A DNA stretch of 64,000 nt from Pseudomonas sp. BSw22131 (GTDB taxonomy: Bacteria; Pseudomonadota; Gammaproteobacteria; Pseudomonadales; Pseudomonadaceae), in the NCBI RefSeq assembly GCF_026810445.1, contig NZ_CP113949.1, positions 2,914,001 to 2,978,000 of the forward strand, given 5' to 3'. The notes under the pieces are model-generated. The model searched no databases. It was not told the DNA's origin and was given only the letters and a program-made list of their open reading frames with translations. This document shows, in pieces, positions 8,803-16,309 of this stretch; positions within the stretch are counted from its first letter, which is position 1, and every line of letters begins with the position of its first letter. A program made the translations under genes and the position numbers.

Positions 8803-10125
8803 TCATTGAGGACCACCAGAAAGCAGAGTTCGTGGTGTACGGCTGTTGTCAGGCACAACGGTGTAATTAGCGCCGCGTGAGTTAGCTCCATTCCCAAACC
8901 CTGGGGCTTGAACCCCAGAGGAAGCAAAAGGACCGCCGCCAGTGGCGGCGGCTCGCTCTGAACCGAGCCGCTCTCCGCCACCACTGGCTGCGCCGGAACA
9001 GATAACGGTGCGGTGGCCACCGGGAAAGGTCAAATCAGCTACACACGGTCCGCGCTGAATAACGCCGTAACCAGTCTGCTGTAAATCATCGGATGTTTGC
9101 ATGAATGAACGGTCATTCTGACTGAGCTGGAACAGCGTGACGGTGCCGCGAGCGACGTTGGTGACACTGCCTTTAATAACGATATCGAAACCCGAAAAAG
9201 GATCACTGCTCAAAGGAACAGGCGGCAAATTTTGCTCAGCAGATACGTGAACAGGATCAAGGTTAATAGCCTGCTGAGGACTTTTAACAGGAACATTTTG
9301 AGGAGGTTGTACACCGGTTTTAGCTGCAACAGTACCCAGCGGATTGTGGAAAGGATTTCCGTCGTTAACGTAAAAAACACCCCCGATAACAAGTGCGGCC
9401 ACACCGCCGAGGACCAATACGCGCGGAGACGCGAGGGCGTTTTTGCCCGCCATGGTGTCTCGGTGTAGACCGGTTGCTGTGGAGTCGTAGAGCGAGAAAA
9501 CACGAACATCGATTTTACGAAGTTGAACAATGTTAGAACCATCAGTAGGCGCCTTATTTTCCTGAGCACTGTGCATTGCCTCTTTGTAGTCTTTCTGGAC
9601 GAGCTTTTTGGTCCACTTGCCCAATAGCATCAAGTTCGAATGCTGATAGGCGGCCTCAGAAGTGTTACGGATGTCGGTGTGCAAATATTTGATATTGGGC
9701 ATCGTGAGGATCACGTCCCAGTTGAAATGGCGGTGCATGGTCCAAGCAGAAAGCCAATCAGTGGGCTTGTCATCAAGTTTGGCTTTGTCAGGGCCACCGG
9801 GATAGTTGAAACGTTCAACTTCCTTGCTGGTCCACTTGCTGGGGAAAATAACCTGAGCCTCGTCGAAGATCAGAAAGGCGTTTCGCGGAGCCCATTGAAA
9901 CCAAGTTCTAATCCGTTCCATGCCTTCTGTTGATTCGTGGCTGATAAAGAGAACGTCAAAAGTATCAGGGAGATCATCAAACAGAGCTTCGAAACGGTCA
10001 CGGGACATACCTCGAACGTTGGTAATGATTAAACGACCTTCTTTAGCAGCTGGGACGGCATCGTCCCATACAGCGCCTGAGGTTTTGTAGGAACCGTTAG
10101 GCCCATGGTGAATTTTGATTGCCAT
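8803..10125 (-). CDS. zot: Zot-like assembly ATPase (pI), copy A, 440 aa
   Basis: This is the morphogenesis ATPase of filamentous phages (pI/Zot family), which drives virion extrusion through the inner membrane. The P-loop GPNGSYKTS lies at about residues 8-16, with the Tyr before Lys that is common in pseudomonad Zot proteins. Walker B reads FLIFDEAQ at about residue 85. A single transmembrane helix (VLVLGGVAALVIGGVFYV, about 233-250) separates the cytoplasmic ATPase from a periplasmic C-terminal part with a Cys pair (GPC and VICSG). A Gly- and Ser-rich tail ends the protein. It is the last virion gene, three bases after pVI. Length and motifs are typical. This copy is intact, whereas copy B has lost one base. 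Confidence 0.93.
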   Translation of the reverse strand: MAIKIHHGPNGSYKTSGAVWDDAVPAAKEGRLIITNVRGMSRDRFEALFDDLPDTFDVLFISHESTEGMERIRTWFQWAPRNAFLIFDEAQVIFPSKWTSKEVERFNYPGGPDKAKLDDKPTDWLSAWTMHRHFNWDVILTMPNIKYLHTDIRNTSEAAYQHSNLMLLGKWTKKLVQKDYKEAMHSAQENKAPTDGSNIVQLRKIDVRVFSLYDSTATGLHRDTMAGKNALASPRVLVLGGVAALVIGGVFYVNDGNPFHNPLGTVAAKTGVQPPQNVPVKSPQQAINLDPVHVSAEQNLPPVPLSSDPFSGFDIVIKGSVTNVARGTVTLFQLSQNDRSFMQTSDDLQQTGYGVIQRGPCVADLTFPGGHRTVICSGAASGGGERLGSERAAATGGGPFASSGVQAPGFGNGANSRGANYTVVPDNSRTPRTLLSGGPQ

Positions 10126-10128
10126 GGG

Positions 10129-10479
10129 TCAAGCTCCTGGAATAAAGCGCATCGCCCAGCGAGTGGGAATGGCGGAAAAAAGGAGGCTTAAACCCTGTGG
10201 AATTTTGAAGAACGAAAGTGTTGACTGTATATCACCGGGGATGGATGCCCAAGCCGAACTGACAAGTTGGGCTGCTCCACTGTCTGTAATGACCTCCTGA
10301 ACGACTTCGTAAGCAACGTCGATCATCATGATTTTGAGCTGAATGGCACTCCAGATTGAGGCCTTTGTGAGAACAACCATAAGGGACTTTATAAAGTCGT
10401 AGATACCAGAATCCATAAAATCCCACTGAGCCTGAAAGAAGTGGGTTGTGCTGCCAAGCCAAGAAATAATTGCGTCCAT
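10129..10479 (-). CDS. pVI-like minor coat protein (DUF2523 type), copy A, 116 aa
   Basis: By position (between the adsorption protein and Zot) and by its hydrophobic profile this is the end-cap protein pVI, often annotated DUF2523. It has hydrophobic segments around residues 25-45 and 75-105 and ends RWAMRFIPGA. I choose the ATG at 10479 because a GAGGT lies about ten bases upstream and the preceding small gene ends in TAA directly before it (TAAAATG). An ATG at 10488 is too close to that ribosome-binding site. The gene is intact here and lacks one T in copy B. Confidence 0.75.
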   Translation of the reverse strand: MDAIISWLGSTTHFFQAQWDFMDSGIYDFIKSLMVVLTKASIWSAIQLKIMMIDVAYEVVQEVITDSGAAQLVSSAWASIPGDIQSTLSFFKIPQGLSLLFSAIPTRWAMRFIPGA

Positions 10480-10480
10480 T

Positions 10481-10579
10481 TTAATCATGACCTCTAGTGG
10501 ATAAAGCGCAGATTATAAGAATGCTGGGGACCATGAAAGCGACAAAGATTAAAGGGAAATTTTCAGACAAATAATCCAT
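10481..10579 (-). CDS. 32-aa single-span membrane peptide, copy A (pVII/pIX candidate)
   Basis: This tiny frame begins MDYLSENFPLIFVAFMV and has one hydrophobic helix followed by a short polar tail (STRGHD). It fills exactly the gap between the adsorption protein and pVI, and its TAA sits one base before the pVI ATG. Filamentous phages encode virion-tip peptides pVII and pIX of about 30 residues, so its size and topology suit such a role. The identity is inferred from size and place only, because these peptides are too short for confident homology. It is conserved unchanged in copy B. Confidence 0.5.
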   Translation of the reverse strand: MDYLSENFPLIFVAFMVPSILIICALSTRGHD

Positions 10580-10586
10580 TTGAACC

Positions 10587-12012
10587 TCACAGAAAAATTA
10601 TCAAAAGTGCCATAACGGCAAATACGGCAAAAATGGCAGAAGCTAGCCAGCCGAGAGAACCGGCATATCTATCTAAGCAGAAATCTATGGAGCGATTAAG
10701 GACAGTTACCGGAGGCGGACAATATAGGCCCCCTGCTCCACCGGACAAGCTTGTATCGCCGATAGGTTGGAAAGCGGATTTGATCTTAGTAAGTGAATCT
10801 TTTAAGTCAGTTTTTGCCTTGGTTAATTTATCATCCCATTCGGCAACTTGTGGATCGAAACTGCCGTTCTGTGGGTCTTTGAGAGAGCCTGCATCACCGC
10901 CGTCGCCATCACCTTCGTCACCGGTTGCATTACCTGTACCAGTACCAGTAGAAGAACGCTTTCAAGTCCTGTTCCGTTTGCACCACAAGTGCCGGTACAA
11001 GTGCTAGTAGTTGAGGTAGAGACTCTGAACCATTAGTCTTGCTGTAGTAGTAGTCTTTGAAGTGGTGGAAGTGCACTTTTTAACATCGGTACAAGTGGCT
11101 TTAGTAGCATTATCGTTAACAGATGTTTTAGATCCATCTGTTTCAGTAGTTGTTTTAACGTTGGTATCAATTTTTATAACGTTACTACTTGGCTTTTGAT
11201 AGATGCAAGTGGTCTTGCCGTTAACAGTGCCACAGTCCTGTTTGCCGTCTTCTGGGTTTCTTGCTGGGAAGTGCAACTCTGTTCAGTTGAACTGCCAGAG
11301 TAAACACATGGGTTGTTGTTTGCGGTGTGTTCTGCTGAATAGGCGGACATACACCATTAGGACACTCTGCGTCAGTGGCCTTGGTGTTTGGAGTGGTATT
11401 TGTAGCATTGCCGGAAAGCTTGCCAATAACATTGCATGTTACTTCGCCAAAGGTGTTAGTTACGCATTCGCTAGTACTAATAGTAGAAACCTCACAGTTG
11501 AGGCCTTGTTGAGCAAAAGTAGGAGGAGCTGTAGGAACGCCAGCGTCCCAAAACCCTTGATGGTATAGGAAAGCCCGTTCCTCCTGATGATGCAGAGCCG
11601 CCAAGCTGGCTAAGCCATTTGCAAGAAGCATCATCATCAGCATCAGTTGCAAGTAAACATGAATTGGACTTGGCGGAAAAGATCATAGTATGCCGTCTTT
11701 AGCGCCAGTTTGATCCTTGCACTTATCACCAACCTTTTGAGGCTCAATAATTTCGCAAGCACCAGTTGAAAGATTAATGTTAGCGGTTTCACAAGTGCCC
11801 TGAGCGGCTATGGACCAGCCGTTACCACAGTTATATGTACGAGAAAAAGCACGTGTGACGTTAATTGACTCTGACTGACCTGCTATAGCGCCATCAGTTG
11901 TGCAGGCTTCAAGGGCGGATGAATATCTAGAACCCGTGTAAGGCCCAACAAAGTACCACTCGGCAAACGCTGAGGGGGATAAGAAAAGAAGAAAAAGTAA
12001 AAAGTGACGCAT
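10587..12012 (-). pseudogene. adsorption protein pIII-like, copy A, frameshifted
   Basis: This is the receptor-binding minor coat protein by position and design: a signal peptide (MRHFLLFLLFLSPSAFA), a Cys-containing N-domain, a long Thr/Ser/Asn/Lys-rich linker with acidic and Gly-rich parts, and a C-terminal membrane anchor (WLASAIFAVFAVMALLIIFL). Compared with copy B, eight single bases and one 3-base stretch are missing between about 10950 and 11690, so the frame is broken repeatedly. Restoring them gives 1437 bp and 478 residues, the same as copy B after its own repairs. The loss may be an assembly artefact rather than decay. Such proteins usually bind type IV pili and TolA, but the receptor cannot be told here. 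Confidence 0.75.
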
Positions 12013-12037
12013 AAAAAAACCCCCGTTTCCGGGGGCT
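12013..12037 (-). terminator. rho-independent terminator after major coat gene, copy A
   Basis: On the minus strand CCCCCG, a short GAAA loop and CGGGGG are followed by seven T residues. It lies between the major coat gene and the adsorption gene. Filamentous phages commonly carry a strong terminator exactly here so that coat mRNA accumulates. Confidence 0.85.
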
Positions 12038-12041
12038 GAAG

Positions 12042-12119
12042 TTAGAGATATTCAGCGCACCGGATACCTGAAACCAGTGCGCTGGCCATGATGACGGCAG
12101 CCAGCGCGGACCAGATCAC
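12042..12119 (-). CDS. 25-aa hydrophobic peptide, copy A (tentative)
   Basis: A GTG frame encodes a peptide with the hydrophobic run IWSALAAVIMASALVSG, between the major coat stop and the coat terminator. There is only a weak purine stretch upstream. It could be another virion-tip peptide (pIX/pVII size class) or untranslated leader. The copy B sequence over this stretch is the same. Confidence 0.3.
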   Translation of the reverse strand: MIWSALAAVIMASALVSGIRCAEYL

Positions 12120-12125
12120 GAATGA

Positions 12126-12340
12126 TCAGACTTTCTTGATCATGGACAAAACGATGCCGACGACGCAGAGAGCGGCCACACAGGCAACAACAGCACCACC
12201 AACGCTGATTCCACTCGATTGTGCGGCAGTGATTGCGGCAGTAGCAGCGGTATCGATATCGCGGCGAGCGAAACGACGGATGCCAGGGCAACAGCTACAG
12301 CACCGGTGCCAACAACGGTATTACGGATTGCAGTTTTCAT
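12126..12340 (-). pseudogene. major coat protein pVIII, copy A, one-base deletion
   Basis: This encodes the major capsid protein, intact in copy B. The reconstructed product is 71 residues: a signal peptide ending VSLA, an acidic/Ala N-terminal mature part, one transmembrane helix and a basic SMIKKV end that would face the DNA. In this copy one G is missing in a GGC repeat near 12262, which shifts the frame in the middle of the mature protein. With no other change nearby, a sequencing deletion is likely. The gene is preceded by a purine-rich site and followed by the coat terminator. Confidence 0.75.
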
Positions 12341-12343
12341 GGT

Positions 12344-12597
12344 CTAGCCTCTTTTTGCTTTGCGGATTTGAGAAATAATTATTCCGACGCCGAAACCGAT
12401 TGCAAACAGCGCCAAAGTTGCGTTGAAAACAGAGTGAAAGTTCCAGCATCAAAACCACCACCGATAACAAGTTCAAGTTGAGCTTGTTCATCAGGGCTTA
12501 AAACATAAGTTTCTGTCCAAGTTTGCTGAGTGCAGGAAATAGACCCATCAGATGATGTGGTGAATTGACTGCAAGCAAGTACCGATTGGCTAGACAC
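12344..12597 (-). pseudogene. 84-aa inovirus membrane protein, copy A, one-base deletion
   Basis: This is a small phage membrane protein of unknown exact role. The intact form in copy B starts MSSQSVLACSQ, has two Cys in its first 25 residues, and ends with one transmembrane helix and a basic tail (RKAKRG). Here one A is missing in an A-run near 12425, shifting the frame before the helix. It lies directly upstream of the major coat gene. Such proteins occur at this place in many pseudomonad inoviruses and may be minor coat or assembly components; I cannot decide which. Confidence 0.6.
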
Positions 12598-12600
12598 TTA

Positions 12601-12798
12601 TTACGCTCCCAAAGCAGTAAACTGCTGTGGCAAGAGTTCTATAACAACAGCTGACCCATCAAGACAATCAGGGCACAATGCAAAATGTGGTGGAACAGAC
12701 AATTCATGAATAAGCTGATCACATTGAGCGGACGTGTTGAATAATTGCCCTATGCGACAACCACAAAAGTCACAGTGAACGCGATCAGCGAATAACAT
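12601..12798 (-). CDS. small zinc-ribbon-like phage protein, copy A, 65 aa
   Basis: This 65-residue protein contains CDFCGCRIG (about residues 9-17) and CPDCLDG (about 38-44), two Cys pairs spaced for one zinc site. There is no membrane segment. It sits between the ssDNA-binding protein and the small membrane protein and is intact here, whereas copy B has lost one base. Its function is not known to me; zinc ribbons in phage operons often regulate or bind nucleic acid. The stop TTA at 12601 and the next gene are four bases apart. Confidence 0.65.
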   Translation of the reverse strand: MLFADRVHCDFCGCRIGQLFNTSAQCDQLIHELSVPPHFALCPDCLDGSAVVIELLPQQFTALGA

Positions 12799-12800
12799 GA

Positions 12801-13145
12801 TTAGCCGACCTTCGACGATGAAGCGGCAGGGGTAGACTGCAAAGGACGTTGCTCAGAAAGGCGAACAGGCGGACCTTGAAGGTTATAACGAATGCGCGGA
12901 TTGTCCTTATAGTAGGTGTCAATCTCATCATTGAAAGGAACATAAACTTCCGTGCCTTTCAAAGAGCGGTAAACATTCTGGAGGCCTTTTTTGTAATCTT
13001 CGCCACGTACTTGAAACTCCATAACGGTAGTAACATCAAAGCCGTTGCGGTTTTTATTGGTCACGCCGAGACCGATAATAGAATATGCCTTGTCGCCATC
13101 GCCGCGATCAAGAACGTCCTGAATAAATCCGTACGCAATTTTCAT
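12801..13145 (-). CDS. ssDNA-binding protein (gpV-like), copy A, 114 aa
   Basis: This is the likely single-stranded DNA-binding protein that coats new phage genomes and switches replication to virion production. The start MKIAYGFIQDVLDRGDGDKA is preceded by AAGGAG. The first 85 residues are beta-rich with aromatic and basic residues (YKKGLQNVYRSLKG). The tail is Pro/Ser-rich and disordered, as in small OB-fold binding proteins of inoviruses. Position (after the rep gene block, before the zinc protein) and size fit gene V. It is intact here and lacks two bases in copy B. The assignment is by context and fold impression. Confidence 0.7.
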   Translation of the reverse strand: MKIAYGFIQDVLDRGDGDKAYSIIGLGVTNKNRNGFDVTTVMEFQVRGEDYKKGLQNVYRSLKGTEVYVPFNDEIDTYYKDNPRIRYNLQGPPVRLSEQRPLQSTPAASSSKVG

Positions 13146-13156
13146 ATAATAACTCC

Positions 13157-13411
13157 TTACAATCGAGGAAGTCGGGAATCTATGCCCGGTTTACGATAAG
13201 CCCAGCTGGGCACAGTGGTTGTGAAATCACGCCTGAAAGTAACGAAAGCTCGTTTGGCCGCAGCCTGTTTAACAACAGAAGCGGATATAGCTGTAACAAA
13301 TTGGCGCATGAGCTCATTACAGAGAGCAGAAGCGACAGCGGGATCAGATATAAGACCAGCAATATGGCATTCAACAGCGAAACGGAGTTTCTGATAATCG
13401 CTCTTATCCAT
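13157..13411 (-). CDS. phage hypothetical protein, copy A, 84 aa
   Basis: This small basic protein (MDKSDYQKLRFAVECHIAGL) has a helical N-terminal half and a basic C-terminal half (RRDFTTTVPSWAYRKPG). Its ATG overlaps the stop of the upstream gene in a TAATG junction, which decides the start over an in-frame ATG five codons earlier. It is identical in both phage copies. No known family is recognised. It lies among the early replication genes. Confidence 0.6.
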   Translation of the reverse strand: MDKSDYQKLRFAVECHIAGLISDPAVASALCNELMRQFVTAISASVVKQAAAKRAFVTFRRDFTTTVPSWAYRKPGIDSRLPRL

Positions 13412-13641
13412 TAGAAACCCATCCATTCTGCAACGGAAATAGTGCCGCGCTCAGAGGAAACAAGGAAATGCTGCTTATCAGGCTTAATGCCCTGCTCTTT
13501 CCGATCATGAAGAACGGCCAACGCTTGTTGAACCTCAGTTTGAAAAGGAGAAGTGGAAATAGCGCGCATACGTGCTTGAAGATCAAGCTGACGGCGCTGG
13601 GCGGCAGAAAGGGTTTTACCCTGGAAGCTGACGCGCTTCAT
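13411..13641 (-). CDS. phage hypothetical protein, copy A, 76 aa
   Basis: This is a basic, helical 76-residue protein (MKRVSFQGKTLSAAQRRQ) with a predicted amphipathic centre and a short beta end (GTISVAEWMGF). Its start overlaps the rep stop as ATGA and its stop overlaps the next start as TAATG, so it is tightly coupled within the replication operon. It is the same in both copies. I do not recognise a family. Confidence 0.6.
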   Translation of the reverse strand: MKRVSFQGKTLSAAQRRQLDLQARMRAISTSPFQTEVQQALAVLHDRKEQGIKPDKQHFLVSSERGTISVAEWMGF

Positions 13642-14760
13642 GCTGCCACCAAGTGCAAGTGCCGAGGGATAACAGCATGCCGGTAGAACGCAGGAATGCT
13701 GGTGTCAAACTTGCGCTCAACTTCGCGAACATTACGAATGAACACAATACCGTGACGTGTGCAGTCAAACGGCAGCTTGATATCAATACCAATGAGACGC
13801 AGGCGGGCACGATGCGTCTTGACGGCAGAGGTGTCAAAGTTGAAGGTCTGGCCAGACTGCCAAAGGTGGGCATACCCTGCTGTGGTCATGGCAGCTTTAC
13901 GAGTATCAACTACGTTTTTTGAAAGTAATTCATCTGCAACAGTGAGCAGATCAAAGTTATTTATTTCGCACTTTTCGCCAATCATAAGAAAACCCCTGTG
14001 GATTTCCAGCAATTTATCTTCGTCAAATAGCCCCCAAAACTGGAGACTTTCTCGCTTTAAGAACTCAGAGCGGCACTTAATTTCAGAGCGGACCATACCA
14101 ACACTTCTGCACCAATCGCGAAGCTCACGTACATACAGAAATTCTTCGGAGTCTTCGCCGAAAGTACGTTTAACACGGGGGAGCAAGTGAGCCTCAAGCT
14201 CAGCAGCCTTGGCGTAATTACCCGGATAAACGAGACGACCAGCCTTCTCGCCGCCTTTCGGAGTCCAAACAGTGGTGTTCCCATCAGGGTAGAGATAACC
14301 AATGGAATTACGAAAGCGCTGAGAAGAAATGCCCCGCAAGTAAGCACGTTCATTGCCCTGCCCCACATAAAAGTTTGAAGTGAGGTCAAGGCGCTGAAAA
14401 ACGCTCCATCAACAAACAAGCGCCGTCCTGCAAACGTTTAACAGTTTTGCATTTGGTCATAGGAGGAAGACCGTACTCAGCAAGCAGCGAATTGATGACA
14501 CGCATGCAGCCATCCAAATTGGGAATACCGAAAACGTTATCCAGCCTGTTAAGTCGGGAGGGGTTACCGTCAACGGTAATGCGACGGCCACAGACATGAA
14601 TACGAAAGGTGGTCGAATAGCTACCCTCAGCGAAAAACGCTGGGACGCTTGTCGAAAGCAACTCTTCAGTGTCGACGTCAAATCGACGGGTGATGACATC
14701 GCCGACCTTTGGAAGGTCGTAGTCATAGTCCTGAAATGCCTTTATCCAATCGTAAAACAT
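13638..14760 (-). pseudogene. replication initiation protein (gene II/X type), copy A, frameshifted
   Basis: This is the probable rolling-circle initiator of the phage. The reconstructed protein has 374 residues and carries motifs of the phage/plasmid replication gene II/X family: LVYPGNYAKAAELE, a VRSEIKCRSEFLKRESL segment resembling the RxExkLksrfLkr block, and a C-terminal IVFIRNVREVERKFD region. In copy A two bases are missing near 14400-14425, splitting it into frames of 124 and 242 residues. The C-terminal part is intact. Copy B has a good N-terminus but four deletions in the C-terminal part. An intact gene is needed for the array to be productive, so raw reads should decide. Confidence 0.75.
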
Positions 14761-14888
14761 CTAGAATCCTGTCAAGACCCACATCCGAGACGCAAAGGTA
14801 TAGGATATGAGCGGAACCCGTCAACCCTAATACGGTCCCTACTGGTTCCAAATCCGATCTATGGTTATTCATACAGGAAATAGCATCT
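14761..14888. promoter_or_regulatory. divergent control region between rep and repressor, copy A
   Basis: This 128-bp gap separates the minus-strand replication/virion operon from the plus-strand repressor, the usual lysogeny-control layout. It is AT-richer than its flanks. I see TATAGGATAT near 14808 and TTATTCATA near 14866 as possible -10-like stretches, but no operator repeat I can defend. The same sequence is at 22271-22398. Confidence 0.45.
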
Positions 14889-15251
14889 GTGGACGAAGAG
14901 GCACATCAGAGCGGCGAAACGATGAACATCGGTGAAAATCTCAGCAAAGCCAGAGAAGACAAGGGATTGACTCAGGCGCAAGTAGCGGTGAGCGCAGGGA
15001 TTCCGATATCGACCTACAAAAAATACGAGAGCGGATCACAGCCACCACCAGGGGACCGGATCGGAGCCCTTGCTAGGGCGCTGGGAATTTCGGCTGATCA
15101 GCTGGTAATGGAAGAGTCAGAAAGGCACGTGTCAGAGGATTTAAGGGCGCTTTTCAACAGGTTCGACCTGCTGCCAGATGAGATGAAATCGATGGCAAGG
15201 ATTGTGCTGAGAGGTGTTCTACAAAGCTTCGAGCAGGAGACGTTAAAGTAG
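14889..15251 (+). CDS. XRE/Cro-type repressor, copy A, 120 aa
   Basis: This is a helix-turn-helix regulator of the XRE family and the probable phage immunity repressor. The HTH reads IGENLSKAREDKGLTQAQVA, then VSAGIPISTYKKYESG (about residues 13-48). A C-terminal helical part (LRALFNRFDLLPDEMKSMAR) may dimerise. There is no LexA-like protease motif, so it is not obviously SOS-cleaved. I give the GTG at 14889, which has AGGAAA about nine bases upstream. The ATG at 14922 (MNIGENLS) is an alternative. It is transcribed away from rep. It is intact here and truncated by a missing G in copy B. Confidence 0.82.
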   Translation: MDEEAHQSGETMNIGENLSKAREDKGLTQAQVAVSAGIPISTYKKYESGSQPPPGDRIGALARALGISADQLVMEESERHVSEDLRALFNRFDLLPDEMKSMARIVLRGVLQSFEQETLK

Positions 15252-15276
15252 AAAAAGTATGCGATTCCATACGAAA

Positions 15277-15300
15277 GTGGGGGTGTTACAGCACCCCCAC
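15277..15300. repeat. 9-bp GC-rich hairpin, copy A (candidate origin or packaging signal)
   Basis: GTGGGGGTG and CACCCCCAC form a perfect 9-bp stem around a six-base loop (TTACAG). The same stem occurs once in each element: B at 22786, C at 24819, D at 27361. It is the main sequence shared by phage and satellite inside their bodies, so a replication-origin or packaging role is likely. A terminator is less likely because no T-run follows. Confidence 0.6.
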
Positions 15301-15340
15301 CCCGCTCGGCTCCAAAATCCCAAAAATCAAGGACAGAAAA

Positions 15341-15535
15341 ATGCGCGCAGAACGCGACGAGGATGAACCGCGGGTAAGCAACAGAAGAGCCCCAGAGCGG
15401 CGCCTAGCGCACGAAATAGCAATAGGCATCATATTGGGAGGATTGGGGCTGGCAGCGATACAGGCTGTGTTTGCGTTCATTGCCTGGCAGATCTACATGC
15501 ACCAGGTCAAAGTGATATTCGGAGTACCGCAGTAA
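15341..15535 (+). CDS. small membrane protein, copy A, 64 aa
   Basis: The first 25 residues are highly charged (MRAERDEDEPRVSNRRAPER), followed by one long hydrophobic helix (about 28-52) and a short tail. AAGGAC lies upstream of the ATG. It is the gene just after the conserved hairpin and runs plus-strand, like the repressor. Intact forms occur here and in element D (27425), while copy B lacks one G. Small single-span proteins at this place could act in superinfection exclusion, but nothing in the sequence proves it. Confidence 0.6.
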   Translation: MRAERDEDEPRVSNRRAPERRLAHEIAIGIILGGLGLAAIQAVFAFIAWQIYMHQVKVIFGVPQ

Positions 15536-15706
15536 AAGCGCAGCCTCAGGGAAATTGCCTTCGGGACCAACCACCGAAGCGACTGGCGGGATTGGTCCGT
15601 TGCGGTAAAGCAGGTAATCAGTGAAGAGCGTGGCGGCGGACCTTAGGTTTAGTACCAAAAGTTAACCTGGTAATCGCCTCGAGGTCGCCGATCGGGAAAG
15701 GCAGTG

Positions 15707-16102
15707 GTACCAAATCAATCAAGTAGATCGGCCTGAGATGTTTTGTCCAGGAGCTGAGCCGCGGCTGATCGAGCGGCCTCGATTATAGAACGCGACCTGA
15801 TCAGATCTGATTTGAGCCGGTCATTCTGGATGCGCAAATCATCAATGATGCTGGTCAGGGTTTGATGTCGATCAGCAGCATAGGCGTAAGCCTTGGAACC
15901 GGTCGTTGTTCCTGTCAGGCGTTTGAGGGTTTCAACGAAATCGGGATCTGCATCGAGTATCTTCACTAACATTTTGGTACCTATATGTCTGACCAGGTCG
16001 AAGTGCCGGCGGAGGTTATGGTACCAAAACTTATCGATAGATCAAGCCTTATGGTACCAAAATGTCAAGCTGCAGCAGATCCTGGAACACGTTATTGGTA
16101 CC
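15707..16102. promoter_or_regulatory. GGTACC palindrome array (candidate operator), copy A
   Basis: GGTACC occurs at 15707, 15976, 16020, 16053 and 16097; three of them extend to GGTACCAAAA or its complement. The last four are spaced 44, 33 and 44 bp, all multiples of 11, so they lie on nearly the same face of the helix. The 15976 copy covers the ribosome-binding region of the 85-aa gene. This looks like an operator for autoregulation or a site acting next to attP. Confidence 0.5.
15715..15972 (-). CDS. conserved 85-aa phage protein beside attP, copy A
   Basis: This small protein starts MLVKILDADPDFVETLKRLTG, and its second half is a long charged helix (SIIDDLRIQNDRLKSDLIRSRSIIEAARS) that could form a coiled coil. 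It has no membrane segment or HTH I can recognise. It is present in A, B and D but absent from satellite C. The gene begins at the GGTACC array near the attachment site, so it may be the array-binding regulator or act in attP folding or Xer use. These roles are inferred from location. Confidence 0.6.
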   Translation of the reverse strand: MLVKILDADPDFVETLKRLTGTTTGSKAYAYAADRHQTLTSIIDDLRIQNDRLKSDLIRSRSIIEAARSAAAQLLDKTSQADLLD

Positions 16103-16105
16103 AGC

Positions 16106-16217
16106 TTCGCATAATGGACGCTATGGATAAATCGGGCACCGGGGGCTTCGCAATTGTCCCGATGCCCGATTCTAGCCGTTGGCAGCAAGTACCATAACGC
16201 CTGTTCTATTATGCGAA
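16106..16217. other. folded attP structure, A/B junction
   Basis: TTCGCATAAT (16106-16115) and ATTATGCGAA (16208-16217) are inverted dif-like half-sites 92 nt apart, helped by GCTATGG (16120-16126) facing CCATAACGC (16192-16200). Between them AATCGGGCA (16130-16138) pairs with TGCCCGATT (16163-16171), and CGGG pairs with CCCG after one mismatch. In single-stranded form this makes a forked hairpin like CTX-phage attP. Here it also marks the border of two tandem prophages. Confidence 0.75.
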
Positions 16218-16309
16218 CCCTTGGATAATTGCTTGAGCATCAGTGGCTTACGCTTCCGCTGTCGTGGATCTGACAAGGCAGAAAACAACAACGATAGAAA
16301 TGAGCAAGG

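Larger units (their letters stand above)
8702..16208 (-). mobile_element. inovirus prophage, copy A (dif-integrated)
   Basis: This is a complete filamentous-phage genome of 7507 bp, measured from one TTATGCGAACCCTTGGAT junction to the next. Virion and replication genes run on the minus strand in inovirus order: rep, two small genes, ssDNA-binding protein, zinc protein, small membrane protein, major coat, terminator, adsorption protein, pVI-like, zot. A repressor and a small membrane gene run the other way, and an 85-residue gene lies beside the attachment site. No integrase or transposase gene is present, which fits use of host XerC/XerD. Several genes carry small deletions (adsorption protein, coat, 84-aa membrane protein, rep). 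Zot, pVI and the ssDNA-binding protein are intact here. Confidence 0.9.

Noticed and set aside
8733..9020. 95-codon minus-strand frame overlapping the end of zot (also 16240-16527)
   Set aside because: It lies mostly inside zot in another frame, has Cys/His-rich composition typical of shadows, and is conserved only because the two phage copies are identical.
15404..15658. 84-codon minus-strand frame opposite the 64-aa membrane gene (also 27488-27742)
   Set aside because: It is antisense to a gene with a good ribosome-binding site, has no start signal of its own, and is broken in copy B.
15985..16197. 70-codon plus-strand frame across the GGTACC array with repeated MVPK
   Set aside because: The repeats come from the GGTACC palindromes; the frame runs into attP structure and has no ribosome-binding site.
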